Positions 7,188 through 14,819 of a stretch of 40,924 nt of DNA are shown in pieces; within the stretch, counting starts at the first letter, position 1; each line of letters starts with the position of its first letter. A program made the translations under genes and the position numbers. The stretch comes from Clostridiaceae bacterium (GTDB taxonomy: Bacteria > Bacillota > Clostridia > Lachnospirales > Lachnospiraceae), in contig CAJTGF010000045.1 in the NCBI GenBank assembly GCA_910575585.1, positions 2,822-43,745 on the forward strand, in the 5' to 3' direction. Below the pieces are notes generated by a model that saw only the letters and a list, made by a program, of their open reading frames with translations, had not been told where the DNA came from and did not search any database.

Positions 7188-7369
7188 AAGTTTGGATTTG
7201 TGGAATTGTGCATAACAGGCTATGGAATCATGGATAACTCTATTCACAGCACATGGAAAAACTAAAGAACGGCTTTCCCACGTCCTGCAAACAGAGTTAC
7301 CCACAATTCCATGAGATAGCCAGTTATACACATTCCCACAAATTCCGACTGCTACGGAATTCCTCTCAT
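7188..7369 (-). repeat. Module part B, left copy (126-bp dyad with DnaA-box-like nonamers)
   Basis: This 182-bp segment is the reverse complement of 40621-40803, with about a dozen differences by eye, mostly at the 7333-7362 end. It starts with an inverted 12-mer (7188-7199). The core 7207-7332 is itself an imperfect palindrome bounded by TGTGCATAA and TTATACACA, with a TTACCCACA at 7297-7305 and TTATCCATG in the other arm. TTATACACA and TTATGCACA match the DnaA-box consensus TTATNCACA. Confidence 0.85.
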
Positions 7370-7394
7370 TTCTATTCTGTGAGAATATAATTGA

Positions 7395-7443
7395 GTTGAT
7401 TTTGTCAACACTTTGAGTTATAATATGGGTTGATAAAGTCAAC
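7395..7443 (+). promoter_or_regulatory. Promoter of the MarR-GNAT operon with two operator dyads
   Basis: TTGATT (7396-7401) and TATAAT (7419-7424) are 17 bp apart. Two identical dyads GTTGA-N5-TCAAC lie at 7395-7409 (over the -35) and 7429-7443 (just after the -10). Their centres are 34 bp apart, close to three helical turns. This layout fits autorepression by the MarR-type product of the next gene. Confidence 0.75.
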
Positions 7444-7464
7444 TCATATAGGGGAGGTAAAACA

Positions 7465-7901
7465 TTGAATGAAGATTTGATAAAAAAAATACGACAGTTT
7501 AACCGATACTACACTGTATGGTTAGATGTCATGAATAAAGGCTATTTAGGGACAAATTTCTCATGGCCTGAATCGAGAGTGCTATTTGAAATATATGCTA
7601 ACCAAGGGATAAATGCCACTGAATTATGTGAGCAACTAAACATGGACAAAAGCTATGTGAGTAGAATACTTGCAAAACTTGAAAAAAAAGGTTAATAACG
7701 AGAAAACTTGTTTCGGGGAGCAAGGGAATTAAGAAATTATATTTAACAAACACGGGAAAGGAAGAAGCGAAAAAAATAGACTGGAATGGTGATAAACAGA
7801 TTTATGAAAAATTAAAAAATATGGATAAAAAAGATTGTGATAGGTTATGTGAGGCAATGGTATTGATTGAAAGCATATTGCGTAAAAATGACGAAAAGTG
7901 A
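7465..7901 (+). pseudogene. MarR family regulator, frameshifted in an A8 tract
   Basis: Translation from TTG 7465 (GGAGG seven bases upstream) gives a MarR N-terminal half: FNRYYTVWLDVMNKG, then SWPESRVLFEIY and a winged helix with ATELCEQLNMDKSYVSRIL. It hits a stop at 7693-7695 right after LEKKG. The missing half continues in the +1 frame (LITRKLVSGSKGIKKLYLTN and onward to TGA at 7899-7901), giving a normal length of about 145 residues. The break lies at eight A's (7682-7689); a ninth A would restore the frame. It may be a real mutation, slippage-based phase variation or a sequencing error. The next gene starts 24 bases later with its own ribosome site. Confidence 0.8.
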
Positions 7902-7924
7902 ATTTGACTTTAGGAGGAACTGTT

Positions 7925-8407
7925 ATGAATATCGAAATTGTTTTAGCCTATGTGCATACACAAGAAATAAATGCGCTATTTTCAGAATATACAAATATGC
8001 TAATAATTAATGATAGTTCATTTCAAAATTATCTTGATATTCAGCATTATGAAGAAGAAATAAATCATTTAGAAAAAAAATATGGTATGCCATCTGGAAG
8101 ATTATATTTAGCTTATTATAACGGAGAAGCCGCAGGTTGTATTGGATTGAAAAATATAGACAAAAAGAATTGTGAAATGAAACGTCTTTATGTAAGACCA
8201 CAATTTAGAGGAAAAAATATTGGTAAACTTCTTGTACAAAAAATTATAACAGACGCAAAGGAAATTGGTTATTCGTATATGTTGTTAGATACCCTTCCCT
8301 TTTTAGAAAAAGCAATTCATATATATGAACAATTTGGTTTTTACACCATAGATTGTTACAACAATAGTCCTATGAGTACATCAATATACATGAGATTGGA
8401 TTTATGA
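7925..8407 (+). CDS. GNAT family N-acetyltransferase
   Basis: This 160-residue acetyl-CoA-dependent transferase shows the GNAT core: GRLYLAYYNGEAAGCIGL (beta strands 3-4), then MKRLYVRPQFRGKNIGKLL, where R-x-x-G-K-N-I-G-K is the acetyl-CoA pyrophosphate loop, and AIHIYEQFGF near the end. ATG 7925 was chosen because AGGAGG lies seven bases upstream. The longer frame begins inside the MarR end. It forms an operon with the MarR gene under the double-dyad promoter at 7395-7443, the usual arrangement for a small-molecule resistance or modification cassette. The AT-rich codon use differs from the maintenance genes further right, suggesting separate acquisition. The substrate is unknown. Confidence 0.85.
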   Translation: MNIEIVLAYVHTQEINALFSEYTNMLIINDSSFQNYLDIQHYEEEINHLEKKYGMPSGRLYLAYYNGEAAGCIGLKNIDKKNCEMKRLYVRPQFRGKNIGKLLVQKIITDAKEIGYSYMLLDTLPFLEKAIHIYEQFGFYTIDCYNNSPMSTSIYMRLDL

Positions 8408-8514
8408 TTTTTATTCTATCTTTAGAAATAGCAGAATCAATTGAACCAGTTAATAATCAGAAAATAGACAGGTTGCGTCCGCCATTAATAGCTCATTTAG
8501 TCTTTGATAGATAA
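8404..8514 (+). CDS. Possible 36-aa small protein coupled to the GNAT gene
   Basis: An ATG overlapping the GNAT stop (ATGA) opens a 36-codon frame: MIFILSLEIAESIEP then VNNQKIDRLRPPLIAHL. It ends two bases before a hairpin terminator. The position is suggestive, but there is no independent support and no family is recognised. It may be the scrap of a longer gene. Confidence 0.25.
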   Translation: MIFILSLEIAESIEPVNNQKIDRLRPPLIAHLVFDR

Positions 8515-8516
8515 TC

Positions 8517-8546
8517 AAGAAACAACAGGAAATCATGTTGTTTCTT
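8517..8546 (+). terminator. Hairpin terminator of the MarR-GNAT operon
   Basis: AAGAAACAACA and TGTTGTTTCTT are perfect 11-bp arms around an 8-base loop. The 3' arm is T-rich but no separate T run follows. It ends the left cargo cassette just before the sequence shared with the right end begins. Confidence 0.6.
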
Positions 8547-8855
8547 TGAATTATAAGTGCAACTGCTAACCATGCACTGCCCCATGTGGGAGAAAGGGGG
8601 AAATTATTTATGCCTTATGCAGAAGCATACAGGGAACACATCATGTATACTTTCAATGGCTTTTGCAAAACTATCATACGATTTGCGGCTATCAATGCAT
8701 GGCGTGACAGGAGCAGACGGCGGCAAAAAGAAATATCCCTTGAATACCTCACAGAAGAAAAGTTTTACCCTTTAGGCACAACAGACGAATATTTTGAAGC
8801 ACCCTATGAAGAATACCCAATTACAGTATGCGGTCAGACAGTTATCCTCACAAAT
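8545..8855 (+). repeat. Sigma-gene repeat, left copy
   Basis: This segment, from about 65 bp upstream of the sigma start to codon 82, is repeated in inverted orientation at 39252-39560. A central run of well over 100 bp within the coding part is identical; the ends are more diverged. After codon 82 the left copy continues as a normal sigma gene, while the right copy switches to a GNAT gene. Confidence 0.85.
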
Positions 8856-9053
8856 GAAGAGCTTGCCGCTGCCCTGTTATCTTTGCCAGAAAAAAAGAGG
8901 GAAATCATTTTCCTTTACTTTTTCGGGCATTACACACAGCAGGAAATCGGGGAAATGTACGGACGCTGCCGAAGTACGGCATGGCATCATATACACAGTG
9001 CCTTGCAGATGTTACAAAAAGAACTGGAGGAATTGTCACATGAGGAATCATAA
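8610..9053 (+). CDS. Mobile-element sigma-70 family factor (region 4-type)
   Basis: This 147-residue protein is of the kind found near conjugative transposon modules. The N-terminal part contains FCKTIIRFAAINAWRDRSRR and the C-terminal part is a clear sigma region 4: LAAALLSLPEKKREIIFLYF, then HYTQQEIGEMYGRCRSTAWH with HHIHSALQML after it. ATG 8610 follows AAAGGGGGAAATTATTT; the earlier ATG at 8586 lies before that ribosome site. The stop overlaps the next gene by 14 bases, so they are coupled. The first 82 codons and 65 bp of leader recur, inverted, at 39252-39560, where they are fused to an acetyltransferase. It probably controls element genes, but the target promoter is unknown. Confidence 0.8.
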   Translation: MPYAEAYREHIMYTFNGFCKTIIRFAAINAWRDRSRRRQKEISLEYLTEEKFYPLGTTDEYFEAPYEEYPITVCGQTVILTNEELAAALLSLPEKKREIIFLYFFGHYTQQEIGEMYGRCRSTAWHHIHSALQMLQKELEELSHEES

Positions 9054-9486
9054 TCTTGTGTCTTATGAAACGATTGTAAGGGCGACCAGTGGAGAGCCGG
9101 AAGCCGTGGAAGAATACCAAAGGATCGTAGATGCTGTAAAAGCAGACAGGGGCGAGAAAGACCCGGACGCCGTAGCCATGGAACGGGATCTGAACCGCCT
9201 GAAAGCTGACAATGGGAAAGGAGAATATGTCATTTATAAAGGGGCGTTTCTTATGGAAACAGAAACGGTTATGGTCTCCTTTAACCCAACCATTGTCATG
9301 CGGCCGGAACTTGTGAACCGGAATGTACCTCTGACTGCCGAAACCTACCGGAATGATATGACAGAGGTGGCAGAGATTCTGGACGATGCAATAGCGGACG
9401 GATTTCTCACAGAAGCGCAGAAGAAACGGGTGATGGATAAAATGGAGGAGAATCTGGCTGGGATAAAATCAGCCCCAGTGCCTTGA
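9040..9486 (+). CDS. Conjugative-transposon HTH-like protein with unrelated C-terminus
   Basis: This 148-residue protein starts at ATG 9040, nine bases behind GGAGG, and overlaps the end of the sigma gene. The first 30 residues (SYETIVRATSGEPEAVEEYQ) resemble the start of the small HTH_16-type proteins that follow such sigma genes in conjugative transposons. The rest does not continue that fold. It reads as a charged helix (RGEKDPDAVAMERDLNRLKA), a beta-rich part (YVIYKGAFLMETETVMVSFN) and a final helical pair. It may be a fusion or a divergent member. Its stop lies 21 bases before the response regulator. I cannot give a function beyond likely element regulation. Confidence 0.55.
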   Translation: MRNHNLVSYETIVRATSGEPEAVEEYQRIVDAVKADRGEKDPDAVAMERDLNRLKADNGKGEYVIYKGAFLMETETVMVSFNPTIVMRPELVNRNVPLTAETYRNDMTEVAEILDDAIADGFLTEAQKKRVMDKMEENLAGIKSAPVP

Positions 9487-9507
9487 AAAGGAATGGTGAA
9501 AAATATG

Positions 9508-10191
9508 AGCAGAATCCTACTTTTGGAAGATGATTTGAGCCTGGTAAACGGGCTGTCTTTTGCTTTTAAAAAATGGGGCTTTTCACTGGATGTGGCAAGG
9601 ACGCTGCTGGAGGCGGAGCGTCTGTGGGAGGACGGAACATACGACCTTCTGGTTTTGGATGTGGCGCTGCCTGACGGTTCCGGTTTTGCGTTCTGCAAAA
9701 AAGTCCGGCAAATTTCCAAGGTGCCCATTATCTTTCTAACGGCTTCCGATGAAGAAATGAACATAATCATGGGACTTGATATAGGCGGCGATGACTATAT
9801 CACAAAACCCTTCAAGCTGGGTGTTTTGGAGTCAAGAATCAATGCGCTTCTTCGGCGGGCAAACGATTTCGGGGCGGCGGACACGGAGCTTGTGTCAAAT
9901 AATATCCGTATCTGCCTGCTTAAAGGACAGGCTTTCAAAAACGGGGAGCTTCTGGATCTGACGGCGGCGGAATACAGGCTTTTGTGCCTTTTTATGCAGA
10001 ACCCAAACGTGGTGCTGCCCAGGGAACGGATCTTGGAAAAGCTGTGGGACTGCGAAGGCAGCTTTATCGACAGCGGTTCCCTTACCGTCTATATGCGCAG
10101 GCTGAGAATGAAGGTTGAGGATGATCCGGGCGAGCCCCGGATGCTTTTAACCGTCCGGGGCATGGGCTACAAATGGAACGTAACGGGGTAA
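9508..10191 (+). CDS. OmpR/PhoB-family response regulator
   Basis: This 227-residue two-component regulator carries a receiver domain with acidic pocket EDD (8-10), phospho-acceptor Asp52 in LLVLDVALPDG, Thr79 in IIFLTAS and Lys101 in DDYITKPF. A winged-helix DNA-binding domain follows at about 125-225 (LDLTAAEYRLLCLFMQNPN, then SLTVYMRRLRMKVEDD and VRGMGYKWN). ATG 9508 was preferred over 9493 because the AAAGGA site abuts the earlier codon. It is followed six bases later by the kinase, then by an ABC exporter. Two direct TTACAGTA repeats, 11 bp apart, lie before the exporter genes and are its likely target. Confidence 0.92.
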   Translation, partial: SRILLLEDDLSLVNGLSFAFKKWGFSLDVARTLLEAERLWEDGTYDLLVLDVALPDGSGFAFCKKVRQISKVPIIFLTASDEEMNIIMGLDIGGDDYITKPFKLGVLESRINALLRRANDFGAADTELVSNNIRICLLKGQAFKNGELLDLTAAEYRLLCLFMQNPNVVLPRERILEKLWDCEGSFIDSGSLTVYMRRLRMKVEDDPGEPRMLLTVRGMGYKWNVTG

Positions 10192-10197
10192 ATTTTT

Positions 10198-11244
10198 ATG
10201 AAAGTATTTAGGATCTTGGCAAACCGGGAGATCAGGCATCTTTTCCTTCTGATCTCCCTTATTATGGCACTCTTTCTTCTGCTGGCGGAGCTTTGCTTCC
10301 TGTTTCTTTATCAGCGGTTTTCCCCGTGGATTGCACTGCTTACCTTGGCGGCGGCGATCGCTTTGTGGACTTCCTGCTGCCGGTATTTTATCCGTCAGGA
10401 CAGGATCATGGAACATGCGGTGTCGCAGATCGATTCCTTTCTTTCCGGGAATGCGCGCGCCCGCATCGAATGTGACGAGGAAGGGGAGCTGTATCGGCTG
10501 TTTCACTGTGTAAATTCTCTGGCAACGGTGTTAAACGCCCAAGCCGCAAATGAACTGCGGGAAAAGGAATTTTTGAAAAATACCATGTCCGACATTTCCC
10601 ATCAGCTCAAAACGCCGCTGGCAGCCCTGAACATATATAACGGCCTGATGCAGGAGGAGGCAAAGGACTGGCCCGCCATGGAAGAATTTGCCGCCCTGTC
10701 GGAGCAGGAGCTTGACCGGATTGAAGCCCTGGTGAAAAACCTGCTGACAATCGCAAGGATGGACGCCGGTTCCATCTCTCTTGAAAAGACTTCGGAAAAC
10801 CTGGCGGAGATGATGCGGAATATTCAGCTGCATTTTGCCTACAGGGCCAAACAGGAACAGAAACAAATCGTTCTGTCCGGCCCCAATGAGGTGTCCCTTT
10901 TCTGTGACCGCGACTGGCTGATGGAAGCCATTGATAATCTTGTGAAGAATGCCCTGGACCATACGCAAAAGGGAGATACGGTGCGGATGGAGTGGCGGGC
11001 TCTCCCCAACCTTGTCCAGGTTTGCGTAAGAGACAACGGCAGCGGCATTCACCCGGAGGATTTGCACCATATTTTCAAGCGGTTTTACCGCAGCCGCTTT
11101 TCCAAAGACCGGCAGGGCATCGGGCTGGGCCTTCCTCTTGCCAAAATGATTATTGAAGCCCACAGCGGAACCATCGAGGTGGACAGCACACCAGGTGCAG
11201 GTACCGTATTTACCATAAATTTTCTGATTCCTACAAAATTGTAA
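10198..11244 (+). CDS. Sensor histidine kinase, intramembrane-sensing type
   Basis: This 348-residue kinase has two closely spaced membrane helices (about 14-37 and 43-62) joined by a loop of only a few residues, so there is no external sensor domain. Such kinases usually take their signal from a partner ABC transporter in the membrane. The catalytic part is complete: H-box SDISHQLKTPLAA with His135, N-box AIDNLVKNALDHT, DNGSGI and GIGLGLPLAK. It sits between its response regulator and an FtsX-type ABC transporter, a layout known from peptide-antibiotic sensing and resistance modules. The trigger compound cannot be read from sequence. Confidence 0.92.
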   Translation: MKVFRILANREIRHLFLLISLIMALFLLLAELCFLFLYQRFSPWIALLTLAAAIALWTSCCRYFIRQDRIMEHAVSQIDSFLSGNARARIECDEEGELYRLFHCVNSLATVLNAQAANELREKEFLKNTMSDISHQLKTPLAALNIYNGLMQEEAKDWPAMEEFAALSEQELDRIEALVKNLLTIARMDAGSISLEKTSENLAEMMRNIQLHFAYRAKQEQKQIVLSGPNEVSLFCDRDWLMEAIDNLVKNALDHTQKGDTVRMEWRALPNLVQVCVRDNGSGIHPEDLHHIFKRFYRSRFSKDRQGIGLGLPLAKMIIEAHSGTIEVDSTPGAGTVFTINFLIPTKL

Positions 11245-11246
11245 TC

Positions 11247-11265
11247 TTACAGTAGCCTTACAGTA
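11247..11265 (+). promoter_or_regulatory. Direct repeats, likely response-regulator binding site
   Basis: TTACAGTA occurs twice (11247-11254 and 11258-11265), with starts 11 bp apart, one helical turn. This is the usual spacing for OmpR-family dimers. The site lies just after the kinase stop and 44 bp before the ABC transporter ATG, so the exporter genes probably have their own inducible promoter. Confidence 0.65.
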
Positions 11266-11308
11266 ATATTCATGTGCTAATCTCTCAGGTATAGGAGGTA
11301 TTTACACA

Positions 11309-12043
11309 ATGAATTTATTAGAAGTCAGTAACATCTGCAAGACCTACGGCAGCGGGGATGCTGCTGTGAAGGCTCTGAGGGACGTCAGCTTTTCCGTTCC
11401 AAAGGGCGAATATGTGGCGATTGTGGGAGAATCCGGTTCCGGCAAGAGTACGCTCCTTAACATGATCGGCGCCCTGGATACCCCCACATCGGGGAAGGTA
11501 ACGATTGACGGCAGGGATATTTTTTCCATGGACGAGCGCAGGCTTACCGTTTTCCGGCGCAGGAATATCGGTTTTATCTTTCAGGCATTCAACCTTGTGC
11601 CGGAGCTTACGGTGGAGCAGAATATCATTTTCCCCATGCTGCTTGATTATCAGAAGCCGGACAAAACGTATCTGGAGGAACTTCTCGCGGTGCTGAATCT
11701 AAAGGAACGCCGGAATCATCTGCCCAGCCAGTTATCTGGAGGACAGCAGCAGAGAGCCGCCATCGGGCGGGCGCTGATCGCGAGGCCGTCTCTGATTCTT
11801 GCCGATGAACCCACGGGAAATTTGGATACGCAAAACAGCAGCGAGGTAATCGCCCTTCTTAAAGAAGCGTCCCGTAAATACAAGCAGACCATCATCATGA
11901 TTACCCATAACCGCAGTATCGCACAGACCGCCGACCGGGTTTTGCAGGTATCGGACGGGGAACTGACTGATCTGGGAAGGGCAGGGGATGTCCGGGGGAC
12001 GTCTGCCATGAGCGGACCGGAATGGAAAGGAGGCCGGAAATGA
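11309..12043 (+). CDS. ABC transporter ATP-binding protein (MacB/LolD type)
   Basis: This 244-residue ATPase has Walker A GESGSGKST (40-48), Q-loop in FIFQAFNLVPELT, signature LSGGQQQR, Walker B LILADEPTGNLD and H-loop IMITHN. Such ATPases pair with FtsX-type permeases and drive export or membrane-protective extraction of peptides or lipids. ATAGGAGG lies in the leader before ATG 11309. The last codons overlap the permease start (ATGA), so expression is coupled. About 25 residues after the core (GRAGDVRGTSAMSG) form a short tail in which the permease ribosome site AAAGGAGG is embedded. Confidence 0.93.
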   Translation: MNLLEVSNICKTYGSGDAAVKALRDVSFSVPKGEYVAIVGESGSGKSTLLNMIGALDTPTSGKVTIDGRDIFSMDERRLTVFRRRNIGFIFQAFNLVPELTVEQNIIFPMLLDYQKPDKTYLEELLAVLNLKERRNHLPSQLSGGQQQRAAIGRALIARPSLILADEPTGNLDTQNSSEVIALLKEASRKYKQTIIMITHNRSIAQTADRVLQVSDGELTDLGRAGDVRGTSAMSGPEWKGGRK

Positions 12044-14373
12044 AAAGTTATCTCAGCCTTATTCCAATTTCTGCAAAGGTACACAGGCGAAGGAACCGTA
12101 TGACGATTTTGTGCATTGTGTTTGCAGTGTTCCTTGTGACTGCAATTTTCAGTGTGGCGGACATGGTGACCCAAGGAGAACATATTGCCATGATAAATAA
12201 ACACGGAAACTGGCATATCAGTCTCCCTAATGTCTCGCGGGATACGGCACAGGGAATCCGGGTGCGCCCGGATGTGACTGCGGCAGGTTTTTCCTCGGTG
12301 TTTAACCTTGATGGGGAACAGCCCTACTACGTCAATGAAAAAAAGGCGGTTCTGTACGGTACGGAAGAAGCCTGTATAAATCAGATTTCAAACGGCATTA
12401 CCGAAGGCGATTTTCCGCAAAAGGACGACCAGGTCATGTTAAGCCCCAATGCCGCCGGCGCCCTTAAGGTATGGCCCGGCGACGAAATAACCGTGCATAC
12501 GCCTGCTGGTGACAGGGTTTTCACGGTATCCGGTCTTGGCACGGATGACAAGGGTTATTATGAGGGCCAGACTTATCTGGTAGGTGTCTATATGACGCAG
12601 GGAGCTTTTTCGTCCCTCATGGAGCAAAACAAAATTGCGGACAATGACACAACCCTTTACGTGCAGTTTCAGAGCGCGGCAAAAGCAGCAAAGGCAAAAA
12701 AGGAGCTTGCGGCGCAATATGGGCTGCCGGAGGAGAGTATTTCTGAAAACACCGGCGTTATGGGCACAGCAGGCTACAGCAAAAGTAAATCCATGAACGG
12801 CTTCTATCAGATTGCTGCCATCCTGTTCGTATTAGTGCTGCTGGCAGGCACACTGATGATTTCCGGCAGCATGAACAGCAATCTTGCCCAAAGGACCCAG
12901 TTCTTTGGTATGATGCGCTGTATTGGCGCAAGCCGCCAGCAGATTATCCGGTTTGTACGTCTGGAAGCGCTGAACTGGTGCAAACGGGCGGTGCCAATGG
13001 GAATGCTGCTTGGGACCCTTGCAAGCTGGGGTGTCTGCGGGATGCTCCGCTACGGCATAGGCGGTGAATGGGATACTATGCCGGTGTTCAAAGTAAGTTC
13101 TGTGGGCCTTATCTGCGGAGCCATGGTAGGAATCATAACCGTTCTCCTGTCGGCAGAGTCCCCGGCCAGACGGGCGGCAAAAGTTTCCCCTGTATCTGCG
13201 GTTTCCGGCAATGCAGGAAATACGCCGGCAGTCCGCCGGGCCGCAAGAACAGGCTTTCTAAAAATCGAATCCTCTCTGGGTATCCATCATGCGGTGGCGG
13301 TCAGAAAAGGATGGTTTTTCATGACGGCGTCCTTTGCGCTCGGTATTATTTTGCTGCTTTCTTTTTCGGTGCTTTTGGACTTTGCAAAGCTGCTGATGCC
13401 TTCCCAGTCCGTTACGACCGCGGATCTGGCGCTGAACGGGTATGCCAATGCAAAGATACTGGATCGTGAACTGGTTGACGAAATCAGGAAAATGGAAGGG
13501 GTCTCCAATGTCTACGGATGTAACTACAGAGACAATATTCCGGCAGTGTCCTTGAGGGAGGAAATCGACCATATCAATGTGGTATCCTATGACGAGACTC
13601 TGCTGGAGTATGCAAAAGAAAGCGTTGTGCAGGGGGATTTGTCAGAAATTTATGGAAACAGTAACAAAGCGGCAACGGTTTTTAATAAGGATAACCCGTT
13701 AAAGGTGGGCGATATTGTTAAGATAGGCAGCACAGAAATTGAGATTTCCTGTATCCTGTCCCAGGGGCTGTTTGGCGACAGCCAGATATTAATCTGTTCT
13801 CAGAAGACCTATGATCGATTGATGGGACCGGAAAAGTATTGTTTAATCGGCGTGCAGCTTGGGAGGAATGCCACGGAAGAAACCGTGGCACAAATCAGAG
13901 ACTTTGAAAACAGCCAGGTGATTGTCAGCGACCTGCGGGAATACAATCAGCAGAACAATGCCACTTATCTGGCAACCCGGATGATCACTTATGGATTCCT
14001 TGCGATCATCGGAATCATTACCTTGTTTAATATCATTAACAGTATTTCCATGAGTGTGTCTGCGAGGACAAAACAGTACGGGGCCATGCGGGCCGTGGGT
14101 ATGGATGGAAGGCAGCTTACCCGTATGATTGCTGCAGAGGCTTTCACCTACGCTGTTTCCGGCCTGATTGCCGGTTTCGGAATCGGGATTCCCCTGAGCC
14201 GTTTTCTGTATATTGGACTGATTACCCGCCATTTGGGAGTGGAGTGGCGGCTGTCTGGAGCACTAATTGGAATCGTGATTGTTTTTGTTGTTTTCTCTGC
14301 TCTAATCGCAGTATACGCTCCGGCCAAAAGGATATGCAATATGGCGATTACCGTCACAATCAATGAATTATGA
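12040..14373 (+). CDS. ABC transporter permease, FtsX family
   Basis: This 777-residue membrane protein has a first helix at about 21-41, a large external domain of about 200 residues, then a three-helix FtsX block starting near 260 (IAAILFVLVLLAGTLMISG) with FGMMRCIGASRQQIIRFV. A second helix, external part and FtsX block follow from about 430 to the end, with YGAMRAVGMDGRQLTRMI repeating the coupling-helix motif. So two MacB/FtsX-like halves lie in one chain. ATG 12040 was chosen because AAAGGAGG ends six bases upstream and it overlaps the ATPase stop. Earlier in-frame ATG 12022 precedes that site. It works with the ATPase and is probably sensed by the adjacent kinase. Confidence 0.9.
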   Translation: MKSYLSLIPISAKVHRRRNRMTILCIVFAVFLVTAIFSVADMVTQGEHIAMINKHGNWHISLPNVSRDTAQGIRVRPDVTAAGFSSVFNLDGEQPYYVNEKKAVLYGTEEACINQISNGITEGDFPQKDDQVMLSPNAAGALKVWPGDEITVHTPAGDRVFTVSGLGTDDKGYYEGQTYLVGVYMTQGAFSSLMEQNKIADNDTTLYVQFQSAAKAAKAKKELAAQYGLPEESISENTGVMGTAGYSKSKSMNGFYQIAAILFVLVLLAGTLMISGSMNSNLAQRTQFFGMMRCIGASRQQIIRFVRLEALNWCKRAVPMGMLLGTLASWGVCGMLRYGIGGEWDTMPVFKVSSVGLICGAMVGIITVLLSAESPARRAAKVSPVSAVSGNAGNTPAVRRAARTGFLKIESSLGIHHAVAVRKGWFFMTASFALGIILLLSFSVLLDFAKLLMPSQSVTTADLALNGYANAKILDRELVDEIRKMEGVSNVYGCNYRDNIPAVSLREEIDHINVVSYDETLLEYAKESVVQGDLSEIYGNSNKAATVFNKDNPLKVGDIVKIGSTEIEISCILSQGLFGDSQILICSQKTYDRLMGPEKYCLIGVQLGRNATEETVAQIRDFENSQVIVSDLREYNQQNNATYLATRMITYGFLAIIGIITLFNIINSISMSVSARTKQYGAMRAVGMDGRQLTRMIAAEAFTYAVSGLIAGFGIGIPLSRFLYIGLITRHLGVEWRLSGALIGIVIVFVVFSALIAVYAPAKRICNMAITVTINEL

Positions 14374-14427
14374 TTGAATGCTGATTCCTGTCCGGTACTG
14401 ATACTCCGAAATATTTAGCATTCCATC

Positions 14428-14457
14428 ATCCAGTATCTGATTGCCCAGATACTGGAT
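14428..14457. terminator. 12-bp perfect hairpin after the ABC transporter operon
   Basis: ATCCAGTATCTG and CAGATACTGGAT are exact reverse complements around a 6-base loop. It lies 54 bp after the permease stop and just before the end of the convergent lipoprotein remnant. There is no T run, so it could be a bidirectional terminator or another structured site. Confidence 0.45.
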
Positions 14458-14472
14458 ACCGCCGTTCTCTAA

Positions 14473-14806
14473 TCATCTGACTGTAAGCTCATGGGTTATG
14501 ACCGCATCATCGCACAGAATCATCTGGCATACTGCATCCACAGTCAGGGTAAATGTTCCATCTTCATTTTCTCTAATCTGTGTCACATCGGGAACAGAAG
14601 TACTGAAGAAACTGGGGTGCGTAATTTCCGCACCCCATTCTCTCCCATCGGTAGACTTGACGCCCTTCATCAAACACAGCCCACTGCCGAAGTTCTTCCC
14701 TGCCTTCCCTGGCGCCGGACAGTGAAAAATCCTCTGGTTCTTTTCCTCCACAGGCACACAAAAACCCTGTCATCACTATGATAATAGTCTGGATATATAT
14801 TTCCAT
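14473..14806 (-). pseudogene. DUF6070-like lipoprotein, truncated and frameshifted (third copy)
   Basis: From ATG 14806 (AGGAAGG upstream, 13 bases after the previous stop) the frame gives a lipoprotein signal with FLCACGG, lipidation Cys near 19, and about 15 more residues before drifting out of frame. The C-terminal part is found in another frame: ITHPSFFSTSVPDVTQIREN and then EDGTFTLTVDAVCQ. It aligns with NDDGTLTLTVNAVYPEENTS of the intact copy at 15840. The central 300 or so residues are missing. It is the last of three tandem copies on this strand and is clearly dead. Confidence 0.7.
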
Positions 14807-14819
14807 GGAAATCCTTCCT

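Noticed and set aside
6897-7369. DnaA-like boxes as the chromosomal oriC
   Set aside because: No dnaA, dnaN, rpmH or other oriC neighbours are present, and the module occurs twice beside element genes.
8794-9486. 230-residue reading of the gene after sigma
   Set aside because: Its first 80 residues are an out-of-frame reading of the sigma gene; the ribosome site supports ATG 9040.
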